A stretch of 64,000 nucleotides of DNA, from NCBI RefSeq assembly GCF_001422245.1, contig NZ_LMMM01000002.1, positions 150,090 to 214,089 of the forward strand, read 5' to 3'. The stretch comes from Rhizobium sp. Leaf262 (GTDB lineage Bacteria; Pseudomonadota; Alphaproteobacteria; Rhizobiales; Rhizobiaceae). The notes below the pieces were generated by a model. The model worked only from the letters and a program-made list of their open reading frames with translations. It ran no database searches and had not been told where the DNA came from. Positions 40,072 through 49,581 of the stretch are shown piece after piece (position 1 is the first letter of the stretch; every line of letters starts with the position of its first letter). The position numbers and the translations under genes are program-made.

Positions 40072-41154
40072 ATGAGCGTAACAGTCGATGGTTCCGGTAT
40101 ACGGCCCGGTGGTTTCGGTAATCTGGTGCGGGTGCTTCTGGTGTCGCTGGTGGCTATCATAGGTTGGAACATTCCGGTGCCAGGGCTCGATCCGGCATTT
40201 GTCGATCTGCAGATTGGGCAGGGCGTGAGGCCCTCTCAGTTTTCCGTTCTGGCGCTGAGCGCCGGTCCGTTACTTGCGGGTCTTGCTTTGGGGCAGGTCA
40301 TCCGTCTGATCTTCCCGCGTGCCGATGGCAGCGGTTTTCTTACCTTGGCTGAGGATGTGCTGATCTTTGCGTTTGCGGTGTCGCAGGCCAACAGCCTCGC
40401 ACAGTTTTTTTCAGCGACGGACCGTTTGGTGGGAGAGGGTGCTCTCGTTGCGTTCAGCTTCATAGGGGCTCTTGTCGGTGGAACGGCGGTCATGCTTTTC
40501 CTGTCGCGTCAGGTGGTGCTGCCGAGCCTTCGCGCCGGCCTGTGGATCCTATGGCTTTTGCCCGGTCTGCTCGGTCTCCCGTCGACCCTTTCTTCGGTCG
40601 CCGACGTGTTTCGCAGCGGTGCTGCGTCCGACAAGCAGCTCTTTCAAATCCTGCTCATCACCGTCTTTTGCATTGCGCTTTGTACCTTTGCCTGCTGCGC
40701 CGTGATCAAGCGTTACACGCGTTATACCAACGGCCAAACGCAAACGGCCCCTCTCTTTCCACTCGCCATCGTCGTGTGGCCTCCGATCCTCGCGGCGATT
40801 GTCGGCAACTATGTTTTCACCGGTCTTGCCGTGCTGGTGCCACAGGTTTTTTATGATGATTCCGTGATACCGGTCTATTTCATGGCCATGACGACGATCC
40901 TCTCGCCGCTCTTTGTTTTTGGCTACAGCCGTATCTTCGCACGCAAGGGGTTTACGCTTCCGTCATCGCTGTTGCTGCTGATTGCGGCGACGCAGATCGC
41001 CCTGGTTGTGGGTACAGAGCTTGCGATAAACTATCTACTGCTGATGCTGCCGCTGAGCGGATCGACGATGCTCGTCGCCGTGGTCGTATGCTGCGCGCTT
41101 GTCGATGCCTGCCTGCGATCCGGTGCGGCCGACGAGACGTGCAGTCCCGCCTGA
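40072..41154 (+). CDS. Divergent SecY-like ten-helix membrane protein
   Basis: 361 aa with about ten hydrophobic helices. Several segments line up with SecY in order: VRVLLVSLVAIIGWNIPVPG (TM1 and the first loop, compare IPIPG), the TM6-TM7 junction ending IKRYTRYTNGQ then PLAIVVWPPILAAIVGNY (compare the PLKVN-x-AGVIPPIFASS stretch), and PLSGSTMLVAVVVCCALVDA (compare FGGTSLLIVV in TM10). It is shorter than SecY (about 440 aa) and lacks its conserved cytoplasmic loops. It is not near ribosomal or sec genes. A very strong site, GGAGG, precedes the ATG at 40072. Function is unknown; a specialised translocon-like or transport role is inference. Confidence 0.62.
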   Translation: MSVTVDGSGIRPGGFGNLVRVLLVSLVAIIGWNIPVPGLDPAFVDLQIGQGVRPSQFSVLALSAGPLLAGLALGQVIRLIFPRADGSGFLTLAEDVLIFAFAVSQANSLAQFFSATDRLVGEGALVAFSFIGALVGGTAVMLFLSRQVVLPSLRAGLWILWLLPGLLGLPSTLSSVADVFRSGAASDKQLFQILLITVFCIALCTFACCAVIKRYTRYTNGQTQTAPLFPLAIVVWPPILAAIVGNYVFTGLAVLVPQVFYDDSVIPVYFMAMTTILSPLFVFGYSRIFARKGFTLPSSLLLLIAATQIALVVGTELAINYLLLMLPLSGSTMLVAVVVCCALVDACLRSGAADETCSPA

Positions 41155-41293
41155 TCACGAAAAGGTGCGTGATGCGGAGGATCAGCCCCCACCACCGCTG
41201 CTGACGTGCTGGTCACTCCAGCGCGGCTTGACATGATGCCCACCCCGCCGCATCTGTGGGTAGAGCAACATCAGCGTGGGGGAGGTTATCGAG

Positions 41294-41338
41294 TTGAAAA
41301 AGCTGTTCAGCGATAGGAAAGGTCTGCGGCGCGCATGA
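41294..41338 (+). CDS. Possible 14-residue upstream peptide coupled to the next gene
   Basis: A TTG codon 8 bp after GGAGG opens a short frame encoding MKKLFSDRKGLRRA. Its TGA stop overlaps the ATG of the following gene (ATGA). The good ribosome site belongs to this mini-frame, while the main gene has a poorer one. Translation is plausible but unproven. Confidence 0.35.
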   Translation: MKKLFSDRKGLRRA

Positions 41339-41787
41339 TTGTCGGCATTGTTTTGACGGCAATCCTGATGTGTTTCCTGATTGCCTTTCCAAGGCACCTG
41401 AAGCCCGTGGTCGTCGGTCTGGCGATCGTCTGGGCATGCACGGCCTCATGGGTGCTCTTCGACTGGCTTCGCTCGGGAGAAAGGGTCGAAGCCATCATCG
41501 CGACGGCGTCTTTCGACCCATCCTGCACAGACGCGGCAGCACCGATCCGCCTCAGTTTCCAGAACACCAACGATGTTGCCGTCCGCCGTTTGACCTATAC
41601 GCTGGAAGGTTTCCAGCCGGCATTTCGCGCTTCGGTGTCGTTCGACCCCTATCAGGTCAGCGAGAGGCGTCTGGAGCCACACGAGACCTATGCGGCGTGT
41701 CGCCCGTTCCGGCTGCGCAACAATGAAAACGTCGATGCCAGAACGCTGGAATGGCGCGTCACCGTCAACTCGGCAGAGTTCGAATAG
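41335..41787 (+). CDS. Membrane-anchored protein of unknown function
   Basis: 150 aa. Two N-terminal membrane helices (IVGIVLTAILMCFLIAF and VVVGLAIVWACTASWVLFDW) precede a periplasmic beta-rich domain of about 100 residues: PIRLSFQNTNDVAVRRLTYT, then PYQVSERRLEPHETYAACRP and WRVTVNSAEFE. The periplasmic part looks like an Ig-like fold, and two cysteines (DPSC and AACRP) could pair. It follows the SecY-like gene after 180 bp on the same strand. The family was not recognised. Confidence 0.65.
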   Translation: MIVGIVLTAILMCFLIAFPRHLKPVVVGLAIVWACTASWVLFDWLRSGERVEAIIATASFDPSCTDAAAPIRLSFQNTNDVAVRRLTYTLEGFQPAFRASVSFDPYQVSERRLEPHETYAACRPFRLRNNENVDARTLEWRVTVNSAEFE

Positions 41788-41996
41788 GACCTATCGCGGC
41801 GTCTCACAAAGTTTTGAAGAGCTTTTTGCGCAGAAAAATAAAGTGCTTATAGACGCGGGCTGACAACGCCTCTGGCCTCTTTGGCGCGGAGGCTTTCACC
41901 CGCTCGTCATCATTCTGCAACTTCGAGGGTGTTGTATGCGCCCTTGCGCGGTGCCATCTGGAGCCGCATTCGAGAGTTGTCCAGAAGGTCTGCGTT

Positions 41997-42557
41997 TTGG
42001 TTCCTGTATCCCGTATTCTGAAAATAGCGGTCGTTTGCTTCGTCGCGGTCCCCGCATCTGTCGGTGCGCATATGGGCATCAACCAGTTGACCGGAAATTT
42101 CCATGAGGTGCTGCCGGGAGAACTCTATCGCTCTGCCCAGCCGAGTGGTGCCGATGTGACGAAATACGCAGAGCAATACGGAATCAAGACCATCATCAAT
42201 CTGCGCGATGAGAACCCGAAAGGGTGGTACGAAGACGAGAAATCTGCGGCCAGTGCCAATGGCGTCAGCCTCATCGATTTTCCGCTGAGTTCCAGCAAGG
42301 AATTGCCGCAGGATCAGGCCGAGAAACTTGTTCGCATCATGAAGGATGCCCCGAAGCCCATTCTCATCCATTGCGAACATGGAGCCAATCGCACCGGACT
42401 GGCTTCCGCGATCTATGTCGGCGCGGTCGCGAAGAAGAGCGAAAGCGCTGCCGAGTTTCAGCTGTCGCCCTATTACGGTCATGTGCCAATCAAGGGCGTT
42501 GGCCGTTACGAGATGTACCAGTCCTGGGACGATTTCGAGGAAACGCTGGGGTTTTGA
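41997..42557 (+). CDS. Secreted dual-specificity/tyrosine phosphatase-like protein
   Basis: 186 aa. A hydrophobic N-terminus (LKIAVVCFVAVPASVGA) is probably a signal peptide or anchor. The domain has ELYRSAQPSGADV, IKTIINLRDENPKGWYEDE with candidate acid residues, and the catalytic HCEHGANRTG, with Cys126 and Arg132 of the C-x5-R loop. This HCx5RTG form is typical of DSP-like phosphatases seen in rhizobia. The TTG start at 41997 has AGAAGG 8 bp upstream. A periplasmic location is inferred from the leader. Confidence 0.8.
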   Translation: MVPVSRILKIAVVCFVAVPASVGAHMGINQLTGNFHEVLPGELYRSAQPSGADVTKYAEQYGIKTIINLRDENPKGWYEDEKSAASANGVSLIDFPLSSSKELPQDQAEKLVRIMKDAPKPILIHCEHGANRTGLASAIYVGAVAKKSESAAEFQLSPYYGHVPIKGVGRYEMYQSWDDFEETLGF

Positions 42558-42578
42558 CGCAGGGCTGAACCACGACTT

Positions 42579-42662
42579 CGTCATCCTCGGGCTTGTCCCG
42601 AGGATCTAATCACGCTGAACGTTGTGGTTCGTTGGACCCTCGGGACAAGCCCGAGGGTGACG
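42579..42662. repeat. Double palindromic repeat with ACAAG/CTTGT loops
   Basis: Two hairpins, each with perfect 9-bp arms: ATCCTCGGG-CTTGT-CCCGAGGAT (42583-42605) and ACCCTCGGG-ACAAG-CCCGAGGGT (42636-42658). Outer CGTCA/TGACG arms make the whole element an inverted pair. It lies between convergent genes. Confidence 0.8.
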
Positions 42663-42699
42663 GCGGAGAGGCTGGCTCTCCCCATCAATCTCAAGCGTG

Positions 42700-43947
42700 C
42701 TAAAACCGACCGCCCTTATCCGAAATCACCTTCGTCAGGCTGCCATCCGCCGGAAACAGCGGGATGAGGCAGGCTTGCAGGGCGTGGTAGATGTCGCCCT
42801 TGCCGGGGAAGATGGTGTTGGCGGGCATTAGATTTTCCGTCAGTTCCTCATGCCAGCCACCGTTCTGATGGTCGAGGAAGCTGGTGGCGATGGTGCTCCA
42901 GATGCGGCGATAGCTGTCTTCGTAGAATTCGTCGGCGGGCAGATGCTCGTTGAGGAAGTGGGCCGCACCGGCGGCCTCGCACATCGGCCACCACAGCTTT
43001 TCGCGCTTGGCAGGCACGTTGTCCCAGCCCAGCGTGTAGAAGAAGCCACCCTTTTCGCGGTCCCAGCCCAGCGACATGGATTGCACAAACAGCGATTTCG
43101 CCGCCGTTGGCATCCATTCGTGCTTGCGGTCTCCCAGCACCCAGAGCTGGAGGATGAGGCGTGCCCATTCCAGCCAGTGGCCGGGGGTGGAGCCAGAGGG
43201 GCGGAACATTTCGTTGCCGCGATAATCCTTGTCCAGCACCCAGTTCTCGTCGAAATGCTCAGGCACGCGGAAATCGAGGGCACCGGCGGCACGGCGGATG
43301 ACGAGATCGGCGATGCGCTCGGCCTTGGTCAGATAGGACTTGTCGCCCGTTGCCTCGAAGGCTGCCATCAGCGCTTCGGTCAGGTGCATGTTGGAATTCT
43401 GGCCGCGATACTTCTCGATGGGAGACCAGTCGCGGTAAAACTCCTCGTTGATGGCGCCGTGGTTCTCTTCCCAGAACTTGGTGTTCAGAACCTCGGTAAT
43501 ATCCGCCAGCATCTGGTCGGCCAGCGGATGGCCCACTGCCTTTGCCGAGGAGGCAGCAAGCAGCACGAAGGCATGGCCATAACCCTGCTTGCTTGCATCG
43601 ACAGGGCCGTTCTCATCCACCTGCCAGAAGTAGCCGCCATGCTCCGTGTCGCGGTGGTTGTTCCACAAATATGTCATGCCATGATCAATGACATCGCCGC
43701 AACCGGGGCGGCCCAGCAGATGGCCGATGGAAAAGCAGTGCACCATGCGCGCCGACATGTGAATGCCGCGCACCGGATTGTCCGGCTGCAAAGGCGCACC
43801 CTGCCGGTCGAGATCGAAAAAGCCACCCTTGGGATTGATGGCGCGATACTGGAAGAAGTCGAACAGACCTTCGGCCTGCTTGACCAGCCATTGCCGGTGC
43901 CAGGGCAGGGTGCTCCAGTTGGTTTTCGCGTGTTCCGCCTCGGTCAT
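42700..43947 (-). CDS. AGE-family sugar epimerase/isomerase
   Basis: 415-aa (alpha/alpha)6-barrel enzyme of the N-acylglucosamine 2-epimerase superfamily, which includes bacterial mannose isomerases. The family landmarks are WLVKQAEGLFDFFQYRAINP at the start, RGQNSNMHLTEALMAAFEAT (His in the active site), TPGHWLEWARLILQLW and KLWWPMCEAAGAAHFL. The ATG at 43947 is preferred because GAGGAGGAAACG lies directly before it; the open frame runs on to 45069 over metH antisense. The isomerised sugar cannot be fixed from sequence; mannose/fructose is a reasonable guess. Confidence 0.88.
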   Translation of the reverse strand: MTEAEHAKTNWSTLPWHRQWLVKQAEGLFDFFQYRAINPKGGFFDLDRQGAPLQPDNPVRGIHMSARMVHCFSIGHLLGRPGCGDVIDHGMTYLWNNHRDTEHGGYFWQVDENGPVDASKQGYGHAFVLLAASSAKAVGHPLADQMLADITEVLNTKFWEENHGAINEEFYRDWSPIEKYRGQNSNMHLTEALMAAFEATGDKSYLTKAERIADLVIRRAAGALDFRVPEHFDENWVLDKDYRGNEMFRPSGSTPGHWLEWARLILQLWVLGDRKHEWMPTAAKSLFVQSMSLGWDREKGGFFYTLGWDNVPAKREKLWWPMCEAAGAAHFLNEHLPADEFYEDSYRRIWSTIATSFLDHQNGGWHEELTENLMPANTIFPGKGDIYHALQACLIPLFPADGSLTKVISDKGGRF

Positions 43948-44003
43948 CGTTTCCTCCTCGTTCATTTCATTCGCAGTAGGCGTTACAATCGTGCCTGACA
44001 GTA

Positions 44004-44058
44004 ACCGCCTCCTCCCCTCATTCCTGTGACAAGCACAGGAATGAGGGGAGGAGGCGGT
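44004..44058. repeat. Perfect 25-bp inverted repeat with ACAAG loop
   Basis: Arms 44004-44028 and 44034-44058 are perfectly complementary, beginning ACCGCCTCCTCCCC, with the loop ACAAG. It lies in the divergent region between the epimerase and metH. No T-run follows on either side, so it is not a standard terminator. Loop and the inner TCATTCC/GGAATGA match the repeats at 22143 and 42579. Confidence 0.85.
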
Positions 44059-44193
44059 GCACGTAAGTCTTGAGCCCGTTGTATCGTTTGCCTTGATATT
44101 TTCTATATCTTTGGGACGTAACGGTGTCATCCATAACGAAAATTTCGTACCCTCGCGGTAAAAGGCGTGGCAATACCAAAAATGCTTCATATA

Positions 44194-44216
44194 TTGACAT
44201 AAAGATATCTTTATGT
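44194..44216 (+). promoter_or_regulatory. metH promoter with 20-bp palindromic operator
   Basis: A perfect 20-bp palindrome, ACATAAAGAT/ATCTTTATGT (44197-44216), overlaps a consensus -35 TTGACA (44194-44199) and fills the spacer, 44 bp before the metH ATG. A bound repressor would occlude polymerase. The regulator is probably a methionine/SAM-cycle repressor, possibly ArsR-type; that assignment is inference. Confidence 0.7.
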
Positions 44217-44259
44217 GACTGAGATATTGCAAATCAGCAAGAGAATGAGGAGTGTGCCG

Positions 44260-47200
44260 ATGTTGGAAGATCTGTTTGGTCCCGTAGGGGGCAAAAGAGA
44301 CGGCGCGGAAATCCTGAAGGCGCTGCGTCAGGCGGCGCAGGAGCGCATCCTTGTTCTCGATGGTGCCATGGGCACGCAGATCCAGGGGCTTGGTTTCAAT
44401 GAAGACCATTTCCGGGGCGATCGCTTCATCGGCTGCGCCTGTCACCAGCAGGGCAACAATGACCTTCTCATCCTGACCCAGCCGGATGCCATCGAGGAAA
44501 TCCATTATCGCTATGCCATGGCAGGTGCGGATATTCTGGAAACCAACACGTTTTCCTCCACCCGCATTGCGCAGGCGGATTACGAGATGGAAGGTGCCGT
44601 CTATGATCTCAACCGCGAAGGTGCCTTCATCGTGCGCCGTGCCGCCCAGCGTGCGGAGCGGGAAGACGGTCGCCGTCGGTTCGTGGCCGGTGCCATTGGC
44701 CCCACCAACCGCACGGCTTCGATTTCGCCAGATGTCAACAATCCCGGCTACCGCGCCGTCAGCTTCGATGAGCTGCGCATTGCCTATGGCGAGCAGATCG
44801 ACGGCCTGATCGATGGCGGTGCCGATCTCATTCTCATCGAAACCATTTTCGATACGCTGAACGCCAAGGCTGCGATCTTTGCCTGCGAAGAGCGCTTCGC
44901 CGCCAAGGGCATTCATCTGCCGGTGATGATCTCGGGTACGATTACCGATTTGTCCGGCCGCACGCTGTCCGGCCAGACGCCCTCTGCCTTCTGGAACTCC
45001 GTTCGCCACGCTAACCCCTTCACCATCGGCCTGAACTGCGCGCTGGGTGCCAGCGCCATGCGTCCGCATTTGCAGGAATTGTCGGAAGTGGCCGACACCT
45101 TCATCTGCGCCTATCCCAACGCAGGCCTGCCGAACGAATTCGGCCAGTATGACGAAACACCAGAGATGATGGCCGCACAGGTCGAGGAATTCGCCCGCGA
45201 AGGCCTCGTCAACGTGGTCGGCGGCTGCTGTGGCTCAACGCCAGAGCATATTCGCGCGATTGCCGAAGCCGTTGCCAAATATCCGCCGCGCAAGGTGGCG
45301 GAACACCGCTCCTTCATGTCGCTGTCGGGCCTCGAGCCCTTCGTGCTGACCAAGGATATTCCCTTCGTCAACGTCGGTGAGCGCACCAACGTCACCGGCT
45401 CTGCCAAGTTCCGCAAGCTCATCACCGCTGGCGATTACACGGCGGCTCTCGCTGTTGCCCGTGATCAGGTGGAAAACGGCGCGCAGATCATCGACATCAA
45501 CATGGATGAAGGCCTGATCGACAGCCAGAAGGCCATGGTCGAATTCCTGAACCTCATCGCTGCCGAGCCGGATATCGCCCGCGTGCCTGTCATGATCGAC
45601 TCATCCAAGTGGGAGATCATCGAGGCTGGCCTGAAATGCGTTCAGGGCAAATCCATCGTCAACTCCATCTCGCTGAAGGAAGGCGAGGAGAAGTTTCTGG
45701 AGCAGGCGCGTCTGGTGCGCCATTACGGTGCCGCCGTCGTCGTCATGGCCTTCGATGAGGTCGGGCAGGCCGACACTTACGAGCGCAAGGTGGAAATCTG
45801 CACCCGCGCCTATAAGCTGCTGACCGAAAAAGCGGGCATTCTTCCCGAAGATATCATCTTCGACCCCAACGTCTTTGCTGTCGCCACCGGTATCGAGGAA
45901 CACAACAATTACGGCGTGGATTTCATCAACGCCACCAAGACGATCCGCGAAACCATGCCGCTGGTTCATATTTCCGGCGGTGTTTCCAACCTGTCCTTCT
46001 CTTTCCGTGGCAATGAGCCGGTGCGCGAGGCCATGCACGCCGTGTTCCTCTACCATGCCATTCAGGTCGGCATGGATATGGGCATCGTCAATGCAGGGCA
46101 GCTTGCGGTTTACGAGAGCATCGATCCTGAACTGCGCGAAGCCTGCGAAGACGTGGTGCTGAACCGCCGCGCCGATGGCACCGAGCGGCTGCTGGAAGTG
46201 GCGGAAAAGTTCCGCGGTGGTCCGGGCCGCGAAGCCAAGGTGCAGGATCTCGCCTGGCGCGAATGGCCGGTGGAAAAGCGTCTGGAACACGCGCTGGTCA
46301 ACGGCATCACCGATTACATCGATGCCGATACGGAAGAGGCGCGCCAGAGTGCTGCCCGTCCGTTGCATGTCATCGAAGGACCGCTGATGGCGGGCATGAA
46401 TGTGGTGGGCGATCTGTTCGGTTCGGGCAAGATGTTCCTGCCGCAGGTCGTCAAATCCGCCCGCGTCATGAAGCAGGCCGTGGCCGTTCTTCTGCCATAC
46501 ATGGAAGAAGAGAAGCGCCTCAACGGCGGTGATCAGCGCAAGGCCGCCGGCAAGGTGCTGATGGCGACCGTGAAGGGCGACGTGCACGATATCGGCAAGA
46601 ACATCGTCGGCGTCGTTCTCGCCTGCAACAATTACGAGATCATCGATCTTGGCGTCATGGTGCCCGCTACCAAGATTCTGGAAACGGCCATTGCCGAGAA
46701 GGTCGATGTCATCGGCCTGTCCGGCCTCATCACGCCGTCGCTGGATGAAATGGTGCATGTTGCCGCCGAAATGGAGCGTCAGGGTTTCGACATTCCACTG
46801 CTTATCGGCGGTGCCACCACCAGCCGCGTGCATACGGCTGTCAAGATCCATCCGCGTTATGAAAAGGGTCAGGCGATCTACGTCACCGATGCCTCGCGCG
46901 CCGTGGGTGTTGTGTCCGCTCTGCTGTCGGACGATCAGAAACCTGCCTATATCGATGGCATCCGCGCTGAATATGCCAAGGTGGCCGACGCCCATGCCCG
47001 CAACGAGCGGGAAAAGTTGCGTCTGCCGCTGTCACGTGCGCGTGCCAATGCGCACAAGGTGGACTGGACGGCCTACCAGCCGGTCAAACCGCAGTTCCTC
47101 GGCACCAAGACCTTCGAGAGCTATGACCTTGAAGAGCTTGCCAAATACATCGACTGGACGCCCTTCTTCCAGACCTGGGAGATGAAGGGTCGTTACCCCG

Positions 47201-48033
47201 CCATTCTTCAGGACGAGAAGCAGGGCGAGGCGGCGCGTCAGCTCTTTGCCGATGCGCAGGCGATGTTGAAGAAGATCATCGACGAAAAGTGGTTCCGACC
47301 CCGCGCCGTCATCGGCTTCTGGCCTGCCAATGCGGTGGGCGACGACATCAGACTGTTTACGGATGAGAGCCGTAGGCAAGACCTCGCGACCTTCTTCACG
47401 CTTCGCCAGCAACTGTCCAAGCGCGATGGCCGTCCCAATGTGGCGCTGTCGGATTTCGTCATGCCGCAGGACACTGGCGTTACCGATTATGTCGGCGGCT
47501 TCGTGGTCACGGCGGGCATTGAGGAAGTGGCGATTGCCGAACGCTTCGAGCGGGCCAATGACGATTACTCCTCCATCCTCGTCAAGGCACTGGCCGACCG
47601 TTTCGCCGAAGCCTTTGCAGAGCGCATGCATGAGCGCGTGCGCAAGGAATATTGGGGTTATGCGGCCAATGAAAGCTTCGGCCCCGACGATCTGATCGGT
47701 GAGGCCTATGCCGGCATTCGCCCGGCCCCCGGCTATCCCGCCCAGCCCGACCACACCGAAAAGGAAACCCTGTTCCGCCTGCTGGATGCGACGGAAGAAA
47801 CCGGTGTGGTGCTGACCGAAAGCTACGCCATGTGGCCCGGCTCCTCCGTCTCCGGCCTCTATATCGGCCACCCCGAAAGCTACTACTTCGGCGTTGCCAA
47901 GGTGGAGCGCGATCAGGTGCAGGACTATGCCCAGCGCAAGGGCATGGCGGTGGAAGACGTCGAGCGCTGGCTCGGTCCCGTGTTGAACTACGTGCCGGCA
48001 AAGGCAGAGGATTTGGTTGGTGACGCGGCATAA
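44260..48033 (+). CDS. metH: Cobalamin-dependent methionine synthase
   Basis: Transfers the methyl group of methyltetrahydrofolate to homocysteine through B12. About 1257 aa with all four modules: the homocysteine domain with zinc Cys323-Cys324 in VGGCCGST, the pterin-binding domain ([20 protein letters not shown]), the cobalamin domain with axial His776 in [20 protein letters not shown], and the C-terminal SAM-binding activation domain ([12 protein letters not shown]). The ATG at 44260 has GAGGAG upstream; the open frame begins 45 bp earlier inside the operator. No cobalamin riboswitch was recognised upstream. Confidence 0.97.
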   Translation: MLEDLFGPVGGKRDGAEILKALRQAAQERILVLDGAMGTQIQGLGFNEDHFRGDRFIGCACHQQGNNDLLILTQPDAIEEIHYRYAMAGADILETNTFSSTRIAQADYEMEGAVYDLNREGAFIVRRAAQRAEREDGRRRFVAGAIGPTNRTASISPDVNNPGYRAVSFDELRIAYGEQIDGLIDGGADLILIETIFDTLNAKAAIFACEERFAAKGIHLPVMISGTITDLSGRTLSGQTPSAFWNSVRHANPFTIGLNCALGASAMRPHLQELSEVADTFICAYPNAGLPNEFGQYDETPEMMAAQVEEFAREGLVNVVGGCCGSTPEHIRAIAEAVAKYPPRKVAEHRSFMSLSGLEPFVLTKDIPFVNVGERTNVTGSAKFRKLITAGDYTAALAVARDQVENGAQIIDINMDEGLIDSQKAMVEFLNLIAAEPDIARVPVMIDSSKWEIIEAGLKCVQGKSIVNSISLKEGEEKFLEQARLVRHYGAAVVVMAFDEVGQADTYERKVEICTRAYKLLTEKAGILPEDIIFDPNVFAVATGIEEHNNYGVDFINATKTIRETMPLVHISGGVSNLSFSFRGNEPVREAMHAVFLYHAIQVGMDMGIVNAGQLAVYESIDPELREACEDVVLNRRADGTERLLEVAEKFRGGPGREAKVQDLAWREWPVEKRLEHALVNGITDYIDADTEEARQSAARPLHVIEGPLMAGMNVVGDLFGSGKMFLPQVVKSARVMKQAVAVLLPYMEEEKRLNGGDQRKAAGKVLMATVKGDVHDIGKNIVGVVLACNNYEIIDLGVMVPATKILETAIAEKVDVIGLSGLITPSLDEMVHVAAEMERQGFDIPLLIGGATTSRVHTAVKIHPRYEKGQAIYVTDASRAVGVVSALLSDDQKPAYIDGIRAEYAKVADAHARNEREKLRLPLSRARANAHKVDWTAYQPVKPQFLGTKTFESYDLEELAKYIDWTPFFQTWEMKGRYPAILQDEKQGEAARQLFADAQAMLKKIIDEKWFRPRAVIGFWPANAVGDDIRLFTDESRRQDLATFFTLRQQLSKRDGRPNVALSDFVMPQDTGVTDYVGGFVVTAGIEEVAIAERFERANDDYSSILVKALADRFAEAFAERMHERVRKEYWGYAANESFGPDDLIGEAYAGIRPAPGYPAQPDHTEKETLFRLLDATEETGVVLTESYAMWPGSSVSGLYIGHPESYYFGVAKVERDQVQDYAQRKGMAVEDVERWLGPVLNYVPAKAEDLVGDAA

Positions 48034-48044
48034 CTACAGGTGCC

Positions 48045-49319
48045 GTGGCGTCTCGCCTTGCTCGTAAGGCAGGACGCCATACGGAGTTTTACTTGGGGTA
48101 TTTTTCGAGACGAACGCGTATTTTTGCGATTGGGATACTGGCATGCGTCTTGGTGGGCAGCAGCGCCTATTACTATTATATGGAGCCGGAGGTGCTGCGG
48201 GAGCACAGAGCGGCTCTGGAGCAATATGGTGTTCATCCGGACGCCGACTGCCCATCGGGGACCGACAAGACACGCTGCCTGTCGCTCAACCTCGTAGACC
48301 CGGATTCCCCACTTGAGGTTCCGGCTGCTCCGAAAGTGTCGCAGGCTTTGCTGGCGGAAGTTGCGCGTTTACCTGGCCTGCAATATCTCGATCTCGGTCA
48401 TACCGAGATCGATAGTCTGGCGCCGTTGATCGCGGCAAGGGACCTGCAGGAACTCCGTATCTCGGTTGCTCTCATCCATGATACAGGCAGCCTCGGTCAG
48501 CTAACGGGCATCAAGCGGCTGGAGCTTGGGAGGGTCGGGGGAGCCGATCTCTCAGCGGTTATGCGTCTCTCGCAGCTGAAATACCTGTCGCTGCGAGCCA
48601 GCGAGAAAGATGATCTGGCACCGCTTCGGACGATGAAAACCGATATCGAGATCGATCACGATTCGTGGCAGACAGGCAATATCGGAAATCTCGCCGACAT
48701 CGATGGACTGATCAAAGTTCGACTTTATGGCGTACGCGACCTCTCGGCGCTTTCGAACGCGAAGCGGCTGCGAGAACTTTCACTCCAACCAAAAGGGCTC
48801 GACAGCCTCGCGCCGATTGCCGGTCTTGTCTCCCTCGAGCGCCTCGATATCATCGATTCCACGATCAAAGATCTGACGCCGCTGTCGGGCAATACCCGCC
48901 TGAAGTCTGTCGCTCTTTCCAATACTGCCGTTTCTGACTTGTCGGTGCTTGCACAGTTACGCGATATCGAAACTCTCAACCTAAGCGCTTCCGATTACAC
49001 CGATATATCTGTCCTGGCGACACTGCCCAATCTGAAACATGTGAATCTGGAAGGGCATCGAAAGATCGACCTTAAACCGCTTCTTCGTTCACAAAGCCTC
49101 GAACGCGCCTATCTCGGCCATCGTATCTGCTGGTCTGACCGCGCGGTCGTCGACGAAATCATTGCCAAAGGGCTGAATGCCACATCCTATACCTCTTCGG
49201 ATGGCGTTGACCCCATTGATCAACTCTGCGCTACCTATCGAGAATGGCGAGGCGGGGTGACCGATGAACGGCAATGCATTGCCATGGCAGACCGCGATTG
49301 CCCCATGAGTAGACGATAG
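48045..49319 (+). CDS. Membrane-anchored leucine-rich-repeat protein
   Basis: 424 aa. One membrane helix lies near residues 25-45 (RIFAIGILACVLVGSSAYYY). About ten leucine-rich repeats follow, of the short internalin-like type, for example LQYLDLGHTEIDSLAPL, LERLDIIDSTIKDLTPL and LKSVALSNTAVSDLSVL. A Cys-containing cap ends the protein (CATYREW, RQCIAMADRDCP). The GTG start lies 11 bp after the metH stop with AGG in front, so it may be cotranscribed with metH. Repeats of this type bind proteins. No partner can be named. Confidence 0.8.
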   Translation: MASRLARKAGRHTEFYLGYFSRRTRIFAIGILACVLVGSSAYYYYMEPEVLREHRAALEQYGVHPDADCPSGTDKTRCLSLNLVDPDSPLEVPAAPKVSQALLAEVARLPGLQYLDLGHTEIDSLAPLIAARDLQELRISVALIHDTGSLGQLTGIKRLELGRVGGADLSAVMRLSQLKYLSLRASEKDDLAPLRTMKTDIEIDHDSWQTGNIGNLADIDGLIKVRLYGVRDLSALSNAKRLRELSLQPKGLDSLAPIAGLVSLERLDIIDSTIKDLTPLSGNTRLKSVALSNTAVSDLSVLAQLRDIETLNLSASDYTDISVLATLPNLKHVNLEGHRKIDLKPLLRSQSLERAYLGHRICWSDRAVVDEIIAKGLNATSYTSSDGVDPIDQLCATYREWRGGVTDERQCIAMADRDCPMSRR

Positions 49320-49419
49320 ACCGAGGCCGAAAAAAGTAGAAACCGCCATCTGACAATTCGATTCAGGTGGTTGTCGGGTTGATTCCGAAGTCGGCTCTTA
49401 GGTATTGATTTAAAATAGA

Positions 49420-49446
49420 AAAAGCGCGGATCGCTCCGCGCTTTTT
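49420..49446 (+). terminator. Intrinsic terminator after the LRR gene
   Basis: Stem AAAAGCGCGGA / TCCGCGCTTTT with a four-base loop and T-run, 100 bp past the LRR stop. The A-run on the other side could make it bidirectional. Confidence 0.88.
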
Positions 49447-49581
49447 GCCGTTCTGGCGCTGCTCGTTTCCGTGCGTTTCCGCCAGAAGGCGCAATTGTTG
49501 ATAACGCCTTTAAATAATATTAGACTATTTGAATGTATTCAAAGGTTGTGACTTCCATTGGCGTCCTCATCGGAGATTAAC

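Noticed and set aside
44004..44058. Perfect 25-bp hairpin as a rho-independent terminator
   Set aside because: No T-run follows on either strand, and it lies between divergent gene starts.
43948..44259. Cobalamin or SAH riboswitch upstream of metH
   Set aside because: No B12-box or other riboswitch core was seen; the region holds a perfect 25-bp hairpin and a 20-bp palindromic operator instead.
43948..45069. Long N-terminal extension of the AGE epimerase frame over metH
   Set aside because: The extension is antisense to metH. The ATG at 43947 has a near-perfect ribosome site and begins the family domain.
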